53,708 nt of DNA from Candidatus Microgenomates bacterium. Lineage in GTDB: Bacteria; Patescibacteriota; Microgenomatia; UBA1400; UBA12108. Shown here in pieces: positions 26,177 to 34,561 of the stretch. The stretch is taken from NCBI GenBank assembly GCA_003576945.1, contig QEVC01000004.1, forward strand, positions 1-53,708, in the 5' to 3' direction. A program made the position numbers and the translations under genes. The notes beneath the pieces are model-generated. The model made no database searches and was not told the DNA's origin. It saw only the letters and a program-made list of their open reading frames with translations. Within the stretch, counting starts at the first letter, position 1. Each line of letters opens with the position of its first letter.

Positions 26177-27849
26177 ACTATCGCAAAATATTGCTAGGCA
26201 TTTTTGCTCTTTTTTGTTTGATCATAAGCTTGATAGTAATAATGCCTAGCGGCATGAGTAGATGTGAAAATAACGCTTGTGGTGATTACTACTACGGCGC
26301 ACATGAGCATGACGGAGTTTGGCATATCGCAGTTTCAGAAATGCTTATTAACAGTGGCAACTGGCAAATGCCAACTTTTGCCGGTGAAAACCTAACAGGC
26401 TACAACTATGGAATTGATTTACTGGTCGCAGGATTGTCGCGCGCAACGACAATCAGTACAAAAGATTGGTACTTTAGAGGGTTGCCGCTCTTATGGGGAC
26501 TTGGAATTATTTATTATCTTTTCCAATTTGCAAAAAGATACAGGCCAACCCCGAGCTTCCCGTGGTTCTTGTTAATATTTAGCTTTTTTGGAAGCTCATT
26601 CTCGTATGCTTTAAATCTATTTCATAACGGAACCATCTGGGGATCGAGTGGACTATTATCGATGCAGGCATTACAGGTAATGACCAATCCTCAACTTGGT
26701 TTGTCATTACTACTCCTACTAGTGTACCTAAATAGATTGATGGGTAGTCATAAGACAAGCTATAAAGAGAGTCTAGTTTTGGGATTGCTAGTCGCTGCAT
26801 CTTTTGCACTCAAATTTTACACCGGGGTTATATTGGCATTTATAGTTTTTGTTAACTTTATTCTAGAGCTTAAATCTAATTCTAAAAATTGGTTTCAGGA
26901 AATTTCTCGGCATTTAGTTATGGCCATACCAGTTCTACTGGTTGCAGTCTGGTTATATCAACCAAGTGGGAAACCCTTCCCTCTCGTATGGAAACCTTTT
27001 GCGACAGTTGCCCCGCTCATCGAAGATTCACAGTTATTTTATATATCAATCTGGGCTCAGCGATTATATACAACAAGTGGAGTTGCATTATTTGGACTTA
27101 ACTTGCTAATTACCTTGATCTTTATTGTGATGAATTATGGAGTCAGATTTGTAGCCCTATTTGCTCCATTAATTAAGAAGAGGGCTGAGAGCAGTCGCAC
27201 ACTTACTTTACTAATTACTGGTTCGGTAGTAGGACTTTTAATTAGTGTGCTTTTTGTGCAAACTGGAATATGGTGGAATACCGTACAGTTTCTACACGTG
27301 TCGTTATTCTTAAGCGGCATTATCGCGGCAGAAGTTTTTGACCAGCTATATGTAGCAACAAAATGGAGATTTGCTAAAGCTTCATTGCTTATCTTACTTG
27401 TTGCCGCGTTACTTCCCAACAATCTGGATGTAATCAGAACCTTTACAAGCTCTAAAGGTACTAGCTATGTTTCAGAACAAGAAATCGAGGCACTAAATCA
27501 TTTAAGGGATCTTCCCGAGGGTATTGTATTTACATCTTTATTTAAACCTGGTGAGCAGACTTCAAACACTACCCCCCTGCTATCACATCGTTTTGATACG
27601 GCTTACGTTACAGCTTACTCTGGCAAGGTAACTTATTTTGCAGACTTAACTCAATTACAACTACTATCTATCCCCTACACGGAGCGCGAAAAAATGGTTG
27701 CGAGCTATGATTGTCAAATACTTAAAGAAGTAGATTATCTATACGAAGAACATCGGAACCGTTACTTACACCTATTTTCTGGTTGTAGTGCGGAACTAAG
27801 AGAGCGATTTAGGAACGAGTTTGTATCGATTCATGAGATTGTACAGTGA
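26173..27849 (+). CDS. Large polytopic membrane protein, paralogue of 23249-25009 (CxxxxCG/HxHDxxWH family)
   Basis: A 558-residue membrane protein. C31-x4-C36-G37 and H44-x-H46-D47-xx-W50-H51 repeat exactly the spacing of the divergent paralogue, and the soluble tail contains VTAYSGKVTYFADLTQL and TEREKMV, again shared. The start is the ATG at 26173 (ATGA overlap with the upstream stop) and not the TTG at 26158. The 3' end overlaps the convergent PMT-like gene by 54 nt. The two paralogues on opposite strands, flanking a PIG-V-like gene, suggest an inverted duplication. Function inferred only as a GT-C-like transferase. Confidence 0.7.
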   Translation: MNYRKILLGIFALFCLIISLIVIMPSGMSRCENNACGDYYYGAHEHDGVWHIAVSEMLINSGNWQMPTFAGENLTGYNYGIDLLVAGLSRATTISTKDWYFRGLPLLWGLGIIYYLFQFAKRYRPTPSFPWFLLIFSFFGSSFSYALNLFHNGTIWGSSGLLSMQALQVMTNPQLGLSLLLLLVYLNRLMGSHKTSYKESLVLGLLVAASFALKFYTGVILAFIVFVNFILELKSNSKNWFQEISRHLVMAIPVLLVAVWLYQPSGKPFPLVWKPFATVAPLIEDSQLFYISIWAQRLYTTSGVALFGLNLLITLIFIVMNYGVRFVALFAPLIKKRAESSRTLTLLITGSVVGLLISVLFVQTGIWWNTVQFLHVSLFLSGIIAAEVFDQLYVATKWRFAKASLLILLVAALLPNNLDVIRTFTSSKGTSYVSEQEIEALNHLRDLPEGIVFTSLFKPGEQTSNTTPLLSHRFDTAYVTAYSGKVTYFADLTQLQLLSIPYTEREKMVASYDCQILKEVDYLYEEHRNRYLHLFSGCSAELRERFRNEFVSIHEIVQ

Positions 27850-28872
27850 TGACACAAGCACGAGATAAACAAAGGGAATAGCGATCATAAAGTATCTCGG
27901 AAAGGGAGCCTGTACCCCTAAATATAAGAGATAAGTAGCAGGAATAACACCCCAGAAGGATCGCTCAATAACTCCTAGAATTAATCCTAAGGGCCAGAGT
28001 GGTGTCCAGAGATTTGTGTGCAGCCAAGATAAATCTCCCCACCAAGTTTTCCACCAACCAGTAGTAAAGAGAATAGCGGAAGCGCCAAAAAAGCTAGCAG
28101 TACTGTGATCGACGAAAAATTTCCCCATTCGCAAAACATGCCAAAAAATGTTAAAGAAACCCCCCCTGAGAGCAAATGCCTGAATATAGGTAAGGGTAAA
28201 AACAACAAAGGCCACCAGGAGATGCTTGAAATATTGCCAGGAGAGTTCTTTGTTTAGCAAGAAGCGTAGCGTGATAATCCCAACAATAAATATCGCGGCG
28301 GCAGGAAACTTAAAAGATGCCAGTAATCCAAGAATAATACCACTTCCTAAACTGCCTGGTCTTTTGGTGAAATAATATAGATAGATTAGAAGAAGCGCGG
28401 ATTGTCCCAGATCTAGCAAAGTGACGCCCAAGACATCTTGGAAAAGCGGGTCGATTAGAAGGCCAAGGGCGGCGAGTAAGCCGAATAGACGGTGATGCGT
28501 TAGATCTGTCCCCAATTTTGCAGTATAGAGTAGGAGGAGAAAGCCCCAAATGAGTTGGATCACAAGTGGGTTGTTTGTTAATAGTGTACTTAAACCGAAA
28601 AAATACTTGCCGAGTGGTGGATGTTCAAAATTTTCGAAAGCAGGATCGCCTCCCCTAAAATATAGAACACCAGTGGCTGCATAGATATCTTGGTCTGAGA
28701 GAAAGAGCCTGTTCCCTGCGACTTCGTAGGGAATGTCCTGTGAGAGATAGAACTGGCGGGTTAAGTCTTCGTTAAAACGATGTGTCAGGATATCTCCACG
28801 AAAGGTGATTACGTATAGTAGATATATCGTTGTTAGAACTAAGAGATGCCAATTTTTGCTTATTGCCAACAT
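27796..28872 (-). CDS. PMT/GT39-like membrane glycosyltransferase
   Basis: A 358-residue polytopic membrane protein with NFEHPPLGKYFFGLS (E83, H84, PP, G87 region), the E-HPPLGK motif that protein O-mannosyltransferases and their bacterial relatives use in the first loop, and an earlier acidic DQDIYA. It is short for the family and lacks the long C-terminal soluble domain. ATG at 28872, 5 nt after the DPM1-GtrA stop; the two are likely a donor-synthesis/transfer pair. The 3' end converges with and overlaps the gene at 26173-27849. Confidence 0.78.
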   Translation of the reverse strand: MLAISKNWHLLVLTTIYLLYVITFRGDILTHRFNEDLTRQFYLSQDIPYEVAGNRLFLSDQDIYAATGVLYFRGGDPAFENFEHPPLGKYFFGLSTLLTNNPLVIQLIWGFLLLLYTAKLGTDLTHHRLFGLLAALGLLIDPLFQDVLGVTLLDLGQSALLLIYLYYFTKRPGSLGSGIILGLLASFKFPAAAIFIVGIITLRFLLNKELSWQYFKHLLVAFVVFTLTYIQAFALRGGFFNIFWHVLRMGKFFVDHSTASFFGASAILFTTGWWKTWWGDLSWLHTNLWTPLWPLGLILGVIERSFWGVIPATYLLYLGVQAPFPRYFMIAIPFVYLVLVSSLYNLMNRYKLVPKSLS

Positions 28873-28877
28873 TTACC

Positions 28878-30050
28878 TTACTTCTTCTTCCAAACAATAT
28901 GGGAGTAGGCAAAAAAGTTCCAGAACATTCCTACGAGAATACCGGTTACGGCAAACATAGCCCCAGTATCTAAGGAAAAGTTGAAAGTAGAAAGTTGAAA
29001 GGTAAAAAGAGTATAAAGACCAATAAATTTTTCACCTAAGAAGGCAATGGTTTGTTGAATTAGGATGGAGCCGCCCGAAGCTAAGTTAAATTGAAAAAAC
29101 TTGCCAGGAATTTGAGTAGGTTTTAATTTGCGATCCTTGAAAGTCCAGGCATTGTTCCAAATAAAGTTGCTAAGAACCGCTGTTTCAATTGCGAGAAAAA
29201 AGGCTAGTTGAAATGAAGGTAGAGCCCTACGATAAAAGTGAAGCGCAATAAACTGAATGGCTGCGCCACTTCCGCCAACGATGACAAATTTTAAGAGTCG
29301 TGAATGGAGCAACTGGCTAAGCCTAACTTTCATAATATACCTCATGGTGTTAATAATGTATTCTGGACCCAACTTGGATGCCCCTTGCTCCCGATCACGG
29401 AAGTAAAATGGTACCTCGGTAACAGTATAGCCGCTTTGAAGAGTTTTAACCAGAAAGCCTATTTGCCAAGTGTATCCTTGGAAGGCGTGATGTGATAGCT
29501 CGGGAACGATCTTTTCGACCACGTCGCGAGTGATCGCGCGATAGCCTGTGGTCCAATCTCTGATTTTAAAGTTACCCATGAGAACCCTTATAAAAATATT
29601 ACCGATGACTGACAAAAACTTGCGATACCAGGGCCAGTTATTCGGTATTCCCCCACCCGTCATATAACGTGAGCCAAGCACCAGTTGACTACCTGATTCG
29701 ATTGCACTAAGCATGAGTGGGATCTTACTGGGATCGTGGGAGAGGTCGGCATCGAACTCAAAAACAATATCTGCTTTTAATTTATCTAATGCGTAGATCA
29801 TACCCTTTTTATAGGCATGGCCAAGTCCACCTTTGCGCTTGTTTTCGAGTAATTTAACATAACTATATTTTTTGATTAAGTTTTTGATGATTTTACTAGT
29901 TCCATCTGGACTTTGATCGTCAACAAAAAGAATGAGTGGATCGTACTGGGACTTTAGTGTGGCAAAGATCTTACCTAGGGCATGAGAGACTGGTGCGACG
30001 TTACCAGACTCGTTGTAGGTTGGGATAATAACAACAACTCGTTTAATCAT
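28878..30050 (-). CDS. DPM1-like polyprenyl-phosphate glycosyltransferase fused to a GtrA domain
   Basis: A 390-residue two-domain protein. Residues 1-245 are a DPM1-type GT2: IPTYNESGN (9-17), VDDQSPDGT (43-51), GGLGHAYKKG (74-83), FEFDADLSHDP with D100/D102, GSRYMTGGG and RDWTTGYRA. Residues about 252-388 are a GtrA domain of four membrane helices with the usual GGSGAAIQF start and FIWNNAWTF motif. GtrA is thought to move or position polyprenyl-phosphate sugars, so this protein can both make and deliver the donor. A period-7 tract (28980-29007) encodes FTFQLSTFNF between the third and fourth GtrA helices. The ATG at 30050 forms ATGA with the upstream SDR. Confidence 0.9.
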   Translation of the reverse strand: MIKRVVVIIPTYNESGNVAPVSHALGKIFATLKSQYDPLILFVDDQSPDGTSKIIKNLIKKYSYVKLLENKRKGGLGHAYKKGMIYALDKLKADIVFEFDADLSHDPSKIPLMLSAIESGSQLVLGSRYMTGGGIPNNWPWYRKFLSVIGNIFIRVLMGNFKIRDWTTGYRAITRDVVEKIVPELSHHAFQGYTWQIGFLVKTLQSGYTVTEVPFYFRDREQGASKLGPEYIINTMRYIMKVRLSQLLHSRLLKFVIVGGSGAAIQFIALHFYRRALPSFQLAFFLAIETAVLSNFIWNNAWTFKDRKLKPTQIPGKFFQFNLASGGSILIQQTIAFLGEKFIGLYTLFTFQLSTFNFSLDTGAMFAVTGILVGMFWNFFAYSHIVWKKK

Positions 30051-31006
30051 AAGGATAGGTAGTAATCTAGGGTATTTTTTATGCCTGTTTTAAAATCTAC
30101 TACTGGCTCCCAGTTTAAGATTTCTTTGGCTCGTGCAATGTCTGGTTTGCGTTTTTTAGGGTCATCACTTTGGACATCAACCTGTACAGTCGCGAGCTGA
30201 GCCCCGATTACAGATTCAAAAATACGAAGTGCCTCGGAGAGAGTGTGTTCGGTTGGGTTACCAAGATTGATAACATTGCCAATCATTGCATCTGATTCAT
30301 AAACTTTGGCGATGCCACCAACTAAATCGTCAATATAACAGAAAGAGCGAGTAATAAGGGCCATATCGCCGTGCAAGCGAAATGGAGTTTTATTGAGATA
30401 AGAGGCAACGAGATTAATGGTGAAGCGCCCATCATCGAGACGCATCCGGGGCCCATAAGTATTAAAGATGCGAATAATCTTGGTTTTAACACCATACTCG
30501 CGATGATAAACCATGGAGAGGGCTTCCATAAATCTTTTGCCTTCGTCATAGCAAGCGCGCACCCCCGTACAGCTCACATTGCCGCGGTAATCTTCGGTTT
30601 GAGGATGCACAAGTGGATCACCATAAACTTCGCTAGTACTCGCCAGGATGATCTGGCAATTATTGGCTCGGGCCAAATCAAGCAGGTGCTTGGTGCCCTG
30701 GGAAGTGACCATCATGGTTTCGACCGGGTGAGACATATAGGAGACAGGACTAAATGGATTGGGAGAAGCAGGGGTCGCGAAATGAAAGATAGCGTCGAGG
30801 TTAGAAATCTTATGTGGGAGAGGTAGGCTGCAGTCGTGCTCGATTAGCTGAAAATTAGAGTTTTCGAGGTAGGGTTTTATATTATCCCGGCTACCTGATA
30901 AGAAATTGTCGAGACAGATGACACTGTGCCCTGCGTTTAAAAAGTGTGCAACGAGGTGACTACCGATAAAACCAGCACCGCCGGTGATCAAGATTTTTTT
31001 AGTCAT
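30047..31006 (-). CDS. SDR-family UDP-glucuronate decarboxylase-like (UDP-xylose synthase-like)
   Basis: A 319-residue extended SDR: GGAGFIGS (9-16) for NAD binding, STSE (123-126) with Y153-x3-K157 as the catalytic pair, in RACYDEGKR, which is the exact context found in UDP-xylose synthase. DDGRF, RSFCYIDD and a C-terminal RKPDIARAKEILNWEP follow the UXS pattern as well. UXS converts UDP-glucuronate to UDP-xylose; ugd, 2 kb upstream in the same operon, would supply UDP-glucuronate. The ATG at 31006 is chosen 13 nt after gmd; a longer frame would begin with TTG inside gmd. A dTDP-glucose 4,6-dehydratase-like role is the main alternative. Confidence 0.78.
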   Translation of the reverse strand: MTKKILITGGAGFIGSHLVAHFLNAGHSVICLDNFLSGSRDNIKPYLENSNFQLIEHDCSLPLPHKISNLDAIFHFATPASPNPFSPVSYMSHPVETMMVTSQGTKHLLDLARANNCQIILASTSEVYGDPLVHPQTEDYRGNVSCTGVRACYDEGKRFMEALSMVYHREYGVKTKIIRIFNTYGPRMRLDDGRFTINLVASYLNKTPFRLHGDMALITRSFCYIDDLVGGIAKVYESDAMIGNVINLGNPTEHTLSEALRIFESVIGAQLATVQVDVQSDDPKKRKPDIARAKEILNWEPVVDFKTGIKNTLDYYLSL

Positions 31007-31019
31007 AAGTACCGAGTAC

Positions 31020-31988
31020 CTAGTTTTTTTCAAGTTCTAGGTCAGATTCGACCATGAGTCTAACTAGTTCGTCAAAACTGGTTTTGGGGACCCAGCCTAG
31101 TTTGGCTTTGGCTTTGCTAGGGTCTCCAATCAAATGATCTACCTCAGCCGGACGATTGAACCTTGGATCATTCCAGACGACCCTACTTTCCCAGTCTTTA
31201 ATACCGGCAACAGCAAAGGCCTTCTCGACAAACTCTCTCACTTCATGAGTTTCACCGGTTGCGATAACATAGTCGTCAGGGGTGTCCTGCTGAAGCATTA
31301 GGTGCATCATTTCAACATAATCTTTGGCGTATCCCCAGTCACGTTTGGCATCGGGGTTTCCGAGATATAATTTGTCGACTTTGCCGTACTTAATTTTGGC
31401 GACAGTATTACTAATCTTGCGGGTTACAAACTCGAGTCCACGGCGAGGAGACTCATGGTTAAAGAGGATGCCTGAGACAGCGAAAAGATCATAACTCTCG
31501 CGGTAGTTAACCGTAATCCAGTGTCCATAAACCTTAGCTACCCCATAAGGTGAGCGAGGATAAAAGGGTGTACTTTCTTTTTGGGGGATTTCGACAACTT
31601 TGCCAAACATCTCACTGCTACTGGCCTGATAAAACTTGGCTGTCGGCTTACTCATGCGCATCGCATCAAGCATCCGAGTCACACCGAGGGCGGTAGACTC
31701 ACCCGTAAACATGGGTTGCTCCCAACTCGCTTTGACAAAACTCTGGGCCGCAAGGTTATAAATCTCGTCGGGATCTGACTCCTGAATGGCTTTAAACAGG
31801 GAGTATTGATCAAGTAGATCACCGGAGATCATATGAAGAGAGTCAACGATGTGGCTGATGCGCGAGTGATTGGGGGTACTGGTCCTTCTGGTTAGACCAT
31901 AAACCTCATAACCTTTTTCGAGGAGGAGCTCGGCTAAGTAAGAACCGTCTTGCCCGGTAATACCGGTAATAAGTGCGCGCTTTGTCAT
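31020..31988 (-). CDS. gmd: GDP-mannose 4,6-dehydratase
   Basis: A 322-residue SDR with [17 protein letters not shown] (7-23), LTRRTS (32-37), NLAAQSFV (78-85), SSSEMFG (123-129) and Y148-x3-K152 in [21 protein letters not shown] and the [13 protein letters not shown] block are diagnostic of Gmd. It makes GDP-4-keto-6-deoxy-D-mannose from GDP-mannose in the cytoplasm. The next enzyme, encoded immediately upstream (31985-32938), is a reductase that can give GDP-D-rhamnose; the two overlap as ATGA. Length is usual for short Gmd proteins. Confidence 0.95.
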   Translation of the reverse strand: MTKRALITGITGQDGSYLAELLLEKGYEVYGLTRRTSTPNHSRISHIVDSLHMISGDLLDQYSLFKAIQESDPDEIYNLAAQSFVKASWEQPMFTGESTALGVTRMLDAMRMSKPTAKFYQASSSEMFGKVVEIPQKESTPFYPRSPYGVAKVYGHWITVNYRESYDLFAVSGILFNHESPRRGLEFVTRKISNTVAKIKYGKVDKLYLGNPDAKRDWGYAKDYVEMMHLMLQQDTPDDYVIATGETHEVREFVEKAFAVAGIKDWESRVVWNDPRFNRPAEVDHLIGDPSKAKAKLGWVPKTSFDELVRLMVESDLELEKN

Positions 31989-32938
31989 GATTTATTCCTT
32001 TCGTACTCTAGTATATCTGAAATAGTCCTCTCAAGCGAGATTAAGGGGAAGTAACCTGTTAATTCTTTAAATTTAGTGATATCAGCAACCAGCACAGGAA
32101 CGTCAGAAGAGCGAGAAAGCTCAGGTTTCTCGACAATCTTGAAGGGTTTTTTTGAGAAGGTGGAAAAAATTTCGGCAACTGCTCTTATGCTCGTACCAAC
32201 GCCAGATCCGATATTGTATATTTCACCACTCTGACCCATGGCCGCGGCTAGAACGTAGGCTTTGACCATGTCACGAACGTCGGTAAAGTCCCTAATCGCC
32301 TCACCGCTACCTAGTTCAAGTACAGGGAGTTTGGATTCTTTTTCGATGGCAACTACAGACTGTGCAAGTTTGGGTAGAACAAAATCGGCGGTCTGTCCTG
32401 GTCCACTGTGATTAAAGGGGCGAACAATCACTACATCTAGACCGTAAGAAAGGCCAGCCTGCAAAGCGATCATTTCTTGGGTAATTTTACTAACGGCATA
32501 AGGATTAAGTGGTCTAAGGGGAGCTGATTCATCGATTGGGATGTTGCTTGCTAGTACTGAACCGTAGACATTGGCAGAACAAACTGCGAGAGTACGTGCG
32601 CGAGGACAGTGGTTGCGAATCGCCTCAAAAAGGTTATAGGAAATGGCAGTATTCCCCTGTAGCGTAGCTAGAGCATTTACCGTGCTATTGTGGACCACGG
32701 ATAAGGCTGCAAGGTGGTAGATTACATCAGGATTGGCAGTTTTGACATGGTTATTAGCAATATCCTGCTTTGTTAGATCGCCAGTTAGAATGTGATCTTT
32801 GGGTAGGAGGGGTTTAATATCACTAGTTGATTTGTAGACTGAACCATAAATCTCATTATTCTCGTCTTTCTTTAATTCTTTGATTAAGTAGCTACCAACA
32901 AATCCACCAGCACCGGTAATTAAAATTCGTTTTGTCAT
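31985..32938 (-). CDS. rmd: GDP-6-deoxy-D-lyxo-4-hexulose reductase-like SDR (Rmd)
   Basis: A 317-residue [11 protein letters not shown] (9-16), Y147-x3-K151 in NPYAVSK, and [10 protein letters not shown] (173-182), the motif typical of Rmd, which reduces GDP-4-keto-6-deoxymannose to GDP-D-rhamnose. The genomic pairing with gmd (ATGA overlap) supports this. A related activity (GDP-fucose- or talose-type reductase) cannot be excluded from sequence alone. The ATG at 32938 is chosen over a GTG at 32944 that would overlap the ugd stop. Confidence 0.82.
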   Translation of the reverse strand: MTKRILITGAGGFVGSYLIKELKKDENNEIYGSVYKSTSDIKPLLPKDHILTGDLTKQDIANNHVKTANPDVIYHLAALSVVHNSTVNALATLQGNTAISYNLFEAIRNHCPRARTLAVCSANVYGSVLASNIPIDESAPLRPLNPYAVSKITQEMIALQAGLSYGLDVVIVRPFNHSGPGQTADFVLPKLAQSVVAIEKESKLPVLELGSGEAIRDFTDVRDMVKAYVLAAAMGQSGEIYNIGSGVGTSIRAVAEIFSTFSKKPFKIVEKPELSRSSDVPVLVADITKFKELTGYFPLISLERTISDILEYERNKS

Positions 32939-32943
32939 AGGCA

Positions 32944-34233
32944 CTACCTACCTACACCAATGTATTTAAAACCTGCATTTATAACTGTCTTTGGCTCATA
33001 TTGATTGCGAGTGTCAATAAACACTGGATTTGCTTTCATGAGTTTTGCGAGTCTTGAAAGGTCGAGATTGGTATAGTCGTCCCATTCAACTAGCAAGATA
33101 ATAATATCTGAGTTGGTAGCGGCCGCATAAGCATCTTTAGCATAGACAACTTCTTTGGGTAAAAGTGCTTTTGCCTCATCCACCGCCTGAGGATCAGTGG
33201 CACGAACTGTTGCCCCCTGACTTATTAGCCATGGGATTACAGCCAGGGATGGAGCGACGCGAGTGTCATTGGTATTCTTTTTGAAAGATAGTCCTAACAC
33301 AGCCACTGTTTTATTACTAAATGTTCCGGTCTCTTTTTTAAATTGTTCTAGTTTGCGGCTCACGCGTGCTTCATTGAGTGCATTAATCTTAATAAAGAGA
33401 CTATCTGGTTCGCCGACTTTTTTGGCATACGCCGCGATTTCTTTGACATCTTTAGGAAAACATGAACCACCATAACCGAGACCTGGATACCAATACCCTG
33501 GTCCAATACGACGATCCGCGCCAATTCCCTTAATCACCTCTTCGATGTCGGCACCATTATATTCACAGAGATCGGCGATCTGGTTAATGAAGGTAATACG
33601 GGTTGCTAAATAGTTGTTGGCAGCGTATTTGGTCATCTGAGCACTCTCGGGATTCATGACCAGGATGTTACTAGTTAGTGGCTCGTGCAACTTGGTTAAG
33701 ACTTCTTTAGAAAATTCGTCCTCTACTCCGATTACGACGCGGTCAGGATGGAGGGTATCCTCGACTGCTGTCCCCTCTTTAAGAAATTCGGGAACAGAGG
33801 CCAGATGGAAGACTTTTGTTGTTTTACTGCCAATCAAATCACGAATGTGCTTGTTGGTTCCAGGTGGGACGGTACTCTTAATTACGACAACCGCATTTTC
33901 TTTTAAGTGAGGGGCAATGCTCTCGGCAACACTCTCGACAAAGCGAAGATCAGCAGAGCCATCGGGAGCGCTAGGGGTGCCCACCATGATCATGACAACG
34001 TCAGAGTCGGGCACTGCGAGGTGGTAGTCGGTTGTAAAAGTAAGATTGCCACTCTTTTGAGTATTGATGAGGAGCTCAGATAGACCAGGTTCAAAAAAGG
34101 GTACGACTCCCTCTTTTAATTTGGCGATTTTGTCTTCGTCTATATCTAGGCCGATAACCTTGTTCCCTAGTTTGGCTAAGACTGCGGTCGTTACTACACC
34201 GACAAAACCAGTTCCAATACAGGTAATTTTCAT
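32944..34233 (-). CDS. ugd: UDP-glucose 6-dehydrogenase family
   Basis: A 429-residue UDP-glucose/GDP-mannose dehydrogenase: N-terminal GTGFVG (7-12), middle domain with K202 in TKYAANNYLA, and catalytic C258 in GYGGSCFPKD. The C-terminal UDP-binding domain has GLSFKKNTNDTR. It oxidises UDP-glucose to UDP-glucuronate with two NAD. Together with the UXS-like gene it gives UDP-xylose. The start is the ATG at 34233; a longer frame lies in non-coding sequence. It is the first gene of the large leftward operon and the left neighbour of the cassette island, which ends about 75 nt upstream of it. Confidence 0.92.
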   Translation of the reverse strand: MKITCIGTGFVGVVTTAVLAKLGNKVIGLDIDEDKIAKLKEGVVPFFEPGLSELLINTQKSGNLTFTTDYHLAVPDSDVVMIMVGTPSAPDGSADLRFVESVAESIAPHLKENAVVVIKSTVPPGTNKHIRDLIGSKTTKVFHLASVPEFLKEGTAVEDTLHPDRVVIGVEDEFSKEVLTKLHEPLTSNILVMNPESAQMTKYAANNYLATRITFINQIADLCEYNGADIEEVIKGIGADRRIGPGYWYPGLGYGGSCFPKDVKEIAAYAKKVGEPDSLFIKINALNEARVSRKLEQFKKETGTFSNKTVAVLGLSFKKNTNDTRVAPSLAVIPWLISQGATVRATDPQAVDEAKALLPKEVVYAKDAYAAATNSDIIILLVEWDDYTNLDLSRLAKLMKANPVFIDTRNQYEPKTVINAGFKYIGVGR

Positions 34234-34242
34234 ACTCCGATT

Positions 34243-34251
34243 ATGATAGCA
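34243..34251 (-). promoter_or_regulatory. Candidate extended -10 promoter for the ugd-led operon
   Basis: On the minus strand TGCTATCAT, an extended -10 element, lies 9 nt upstream of the ugd ATG; a good -35 is not visible. This is the only gap upstream of the 33-kb leftward run outside the island, so a promoter is expected here or within the cassettes. Confidence 0.3.
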
Positions 34252-34308
34252 CCCGAGGCTGTTATTGGCTACGCTTGCCGAAAGCAAATTTCTGTTGATC
34301 CCTATATC

Positions 34309-34335
34309 GCCTAACGTATGGTGTGTATGCGAGGT
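34309..34335. repeat. attC-like left half-site, leftmost boundary of the cassette island
   Basis: GCCTAAC (34309-34315, fits RYYYAAC) followed by GTGTGTATGCGAGG (34321-34334). The complementary half, CCGCATACACGC then GTTAGGT, is found at 34922-34942, on the other side of hicBA, so the toxin-antitoxin pair sits inside the palindrome. Beyond this point towards ugd the repeat vocabulary stops. Confidence 0.7.
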
Positions 34336-34341
34336 TTTGCT

Positions 34342-34560
34342 TTAAATTTTGAGAAATTCCTCGACTGTCATCTCACATTGTCTGAGAATTGCGCGTAAGG
34401 CACCTTTCGGGATATCTCGGCTATGCAAAGCTACCGTAGACGCACGACCATCCGGATGAATAAGTCTAGCGTGACTACCAGTTTGCCGTGAAATCTTAAA
34501 TCCAGCTTTTTCTAACTTCTTGACTACTGCCAGTGGTTTGAGAACTGGGAGTTTGGGCAT
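34342..34560 (-). CDS. hicA: HicA-like mRNA interferase toxin
   Basis: A 72-residue protein of the HicA/YcfA double-stranded-RNA-binding fold: KKLEKAGFKISRQTGSHARLIHPDG in parts, with the catalytic histidine in GSH (about residue 29) and the DIPKGALRAILRQ tail typical of HicA. HicA cleaves mRNA when freed from HicB. The ATG at 34560 lies 1 nt after the hicB stop, so the antitoxin is translated first, the reverse of the common E. coli order but frequent in this family. Stable maintenance of cassette arrays by toxin-antitoxin pairs is well known from chromosomal integrons. Confidence 0.87.
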   Translation of the reverse strand: MPKLPVLKPLAVVKKLEKAGFKISRQTGSHARLIHPDGRASTVALHSRDIPKGALRAILRQCEMTVEEFLKI

Positions 34561-34561
34561 A

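Noticed and set aside
28980-29007. Frameshift or assembly error in the GtrA domain at the heptad tract
   Set aside because: The frame is open on both sides, the GtrA helices continue after it, and the same type of tract occurs in four other intact genes.
30371-30826. Rightward frame of 151 codons opposite the UXS-like gene
   Set aside because: The opposite strand encodes a clear SDR with all motifs; this is a shadow frame.
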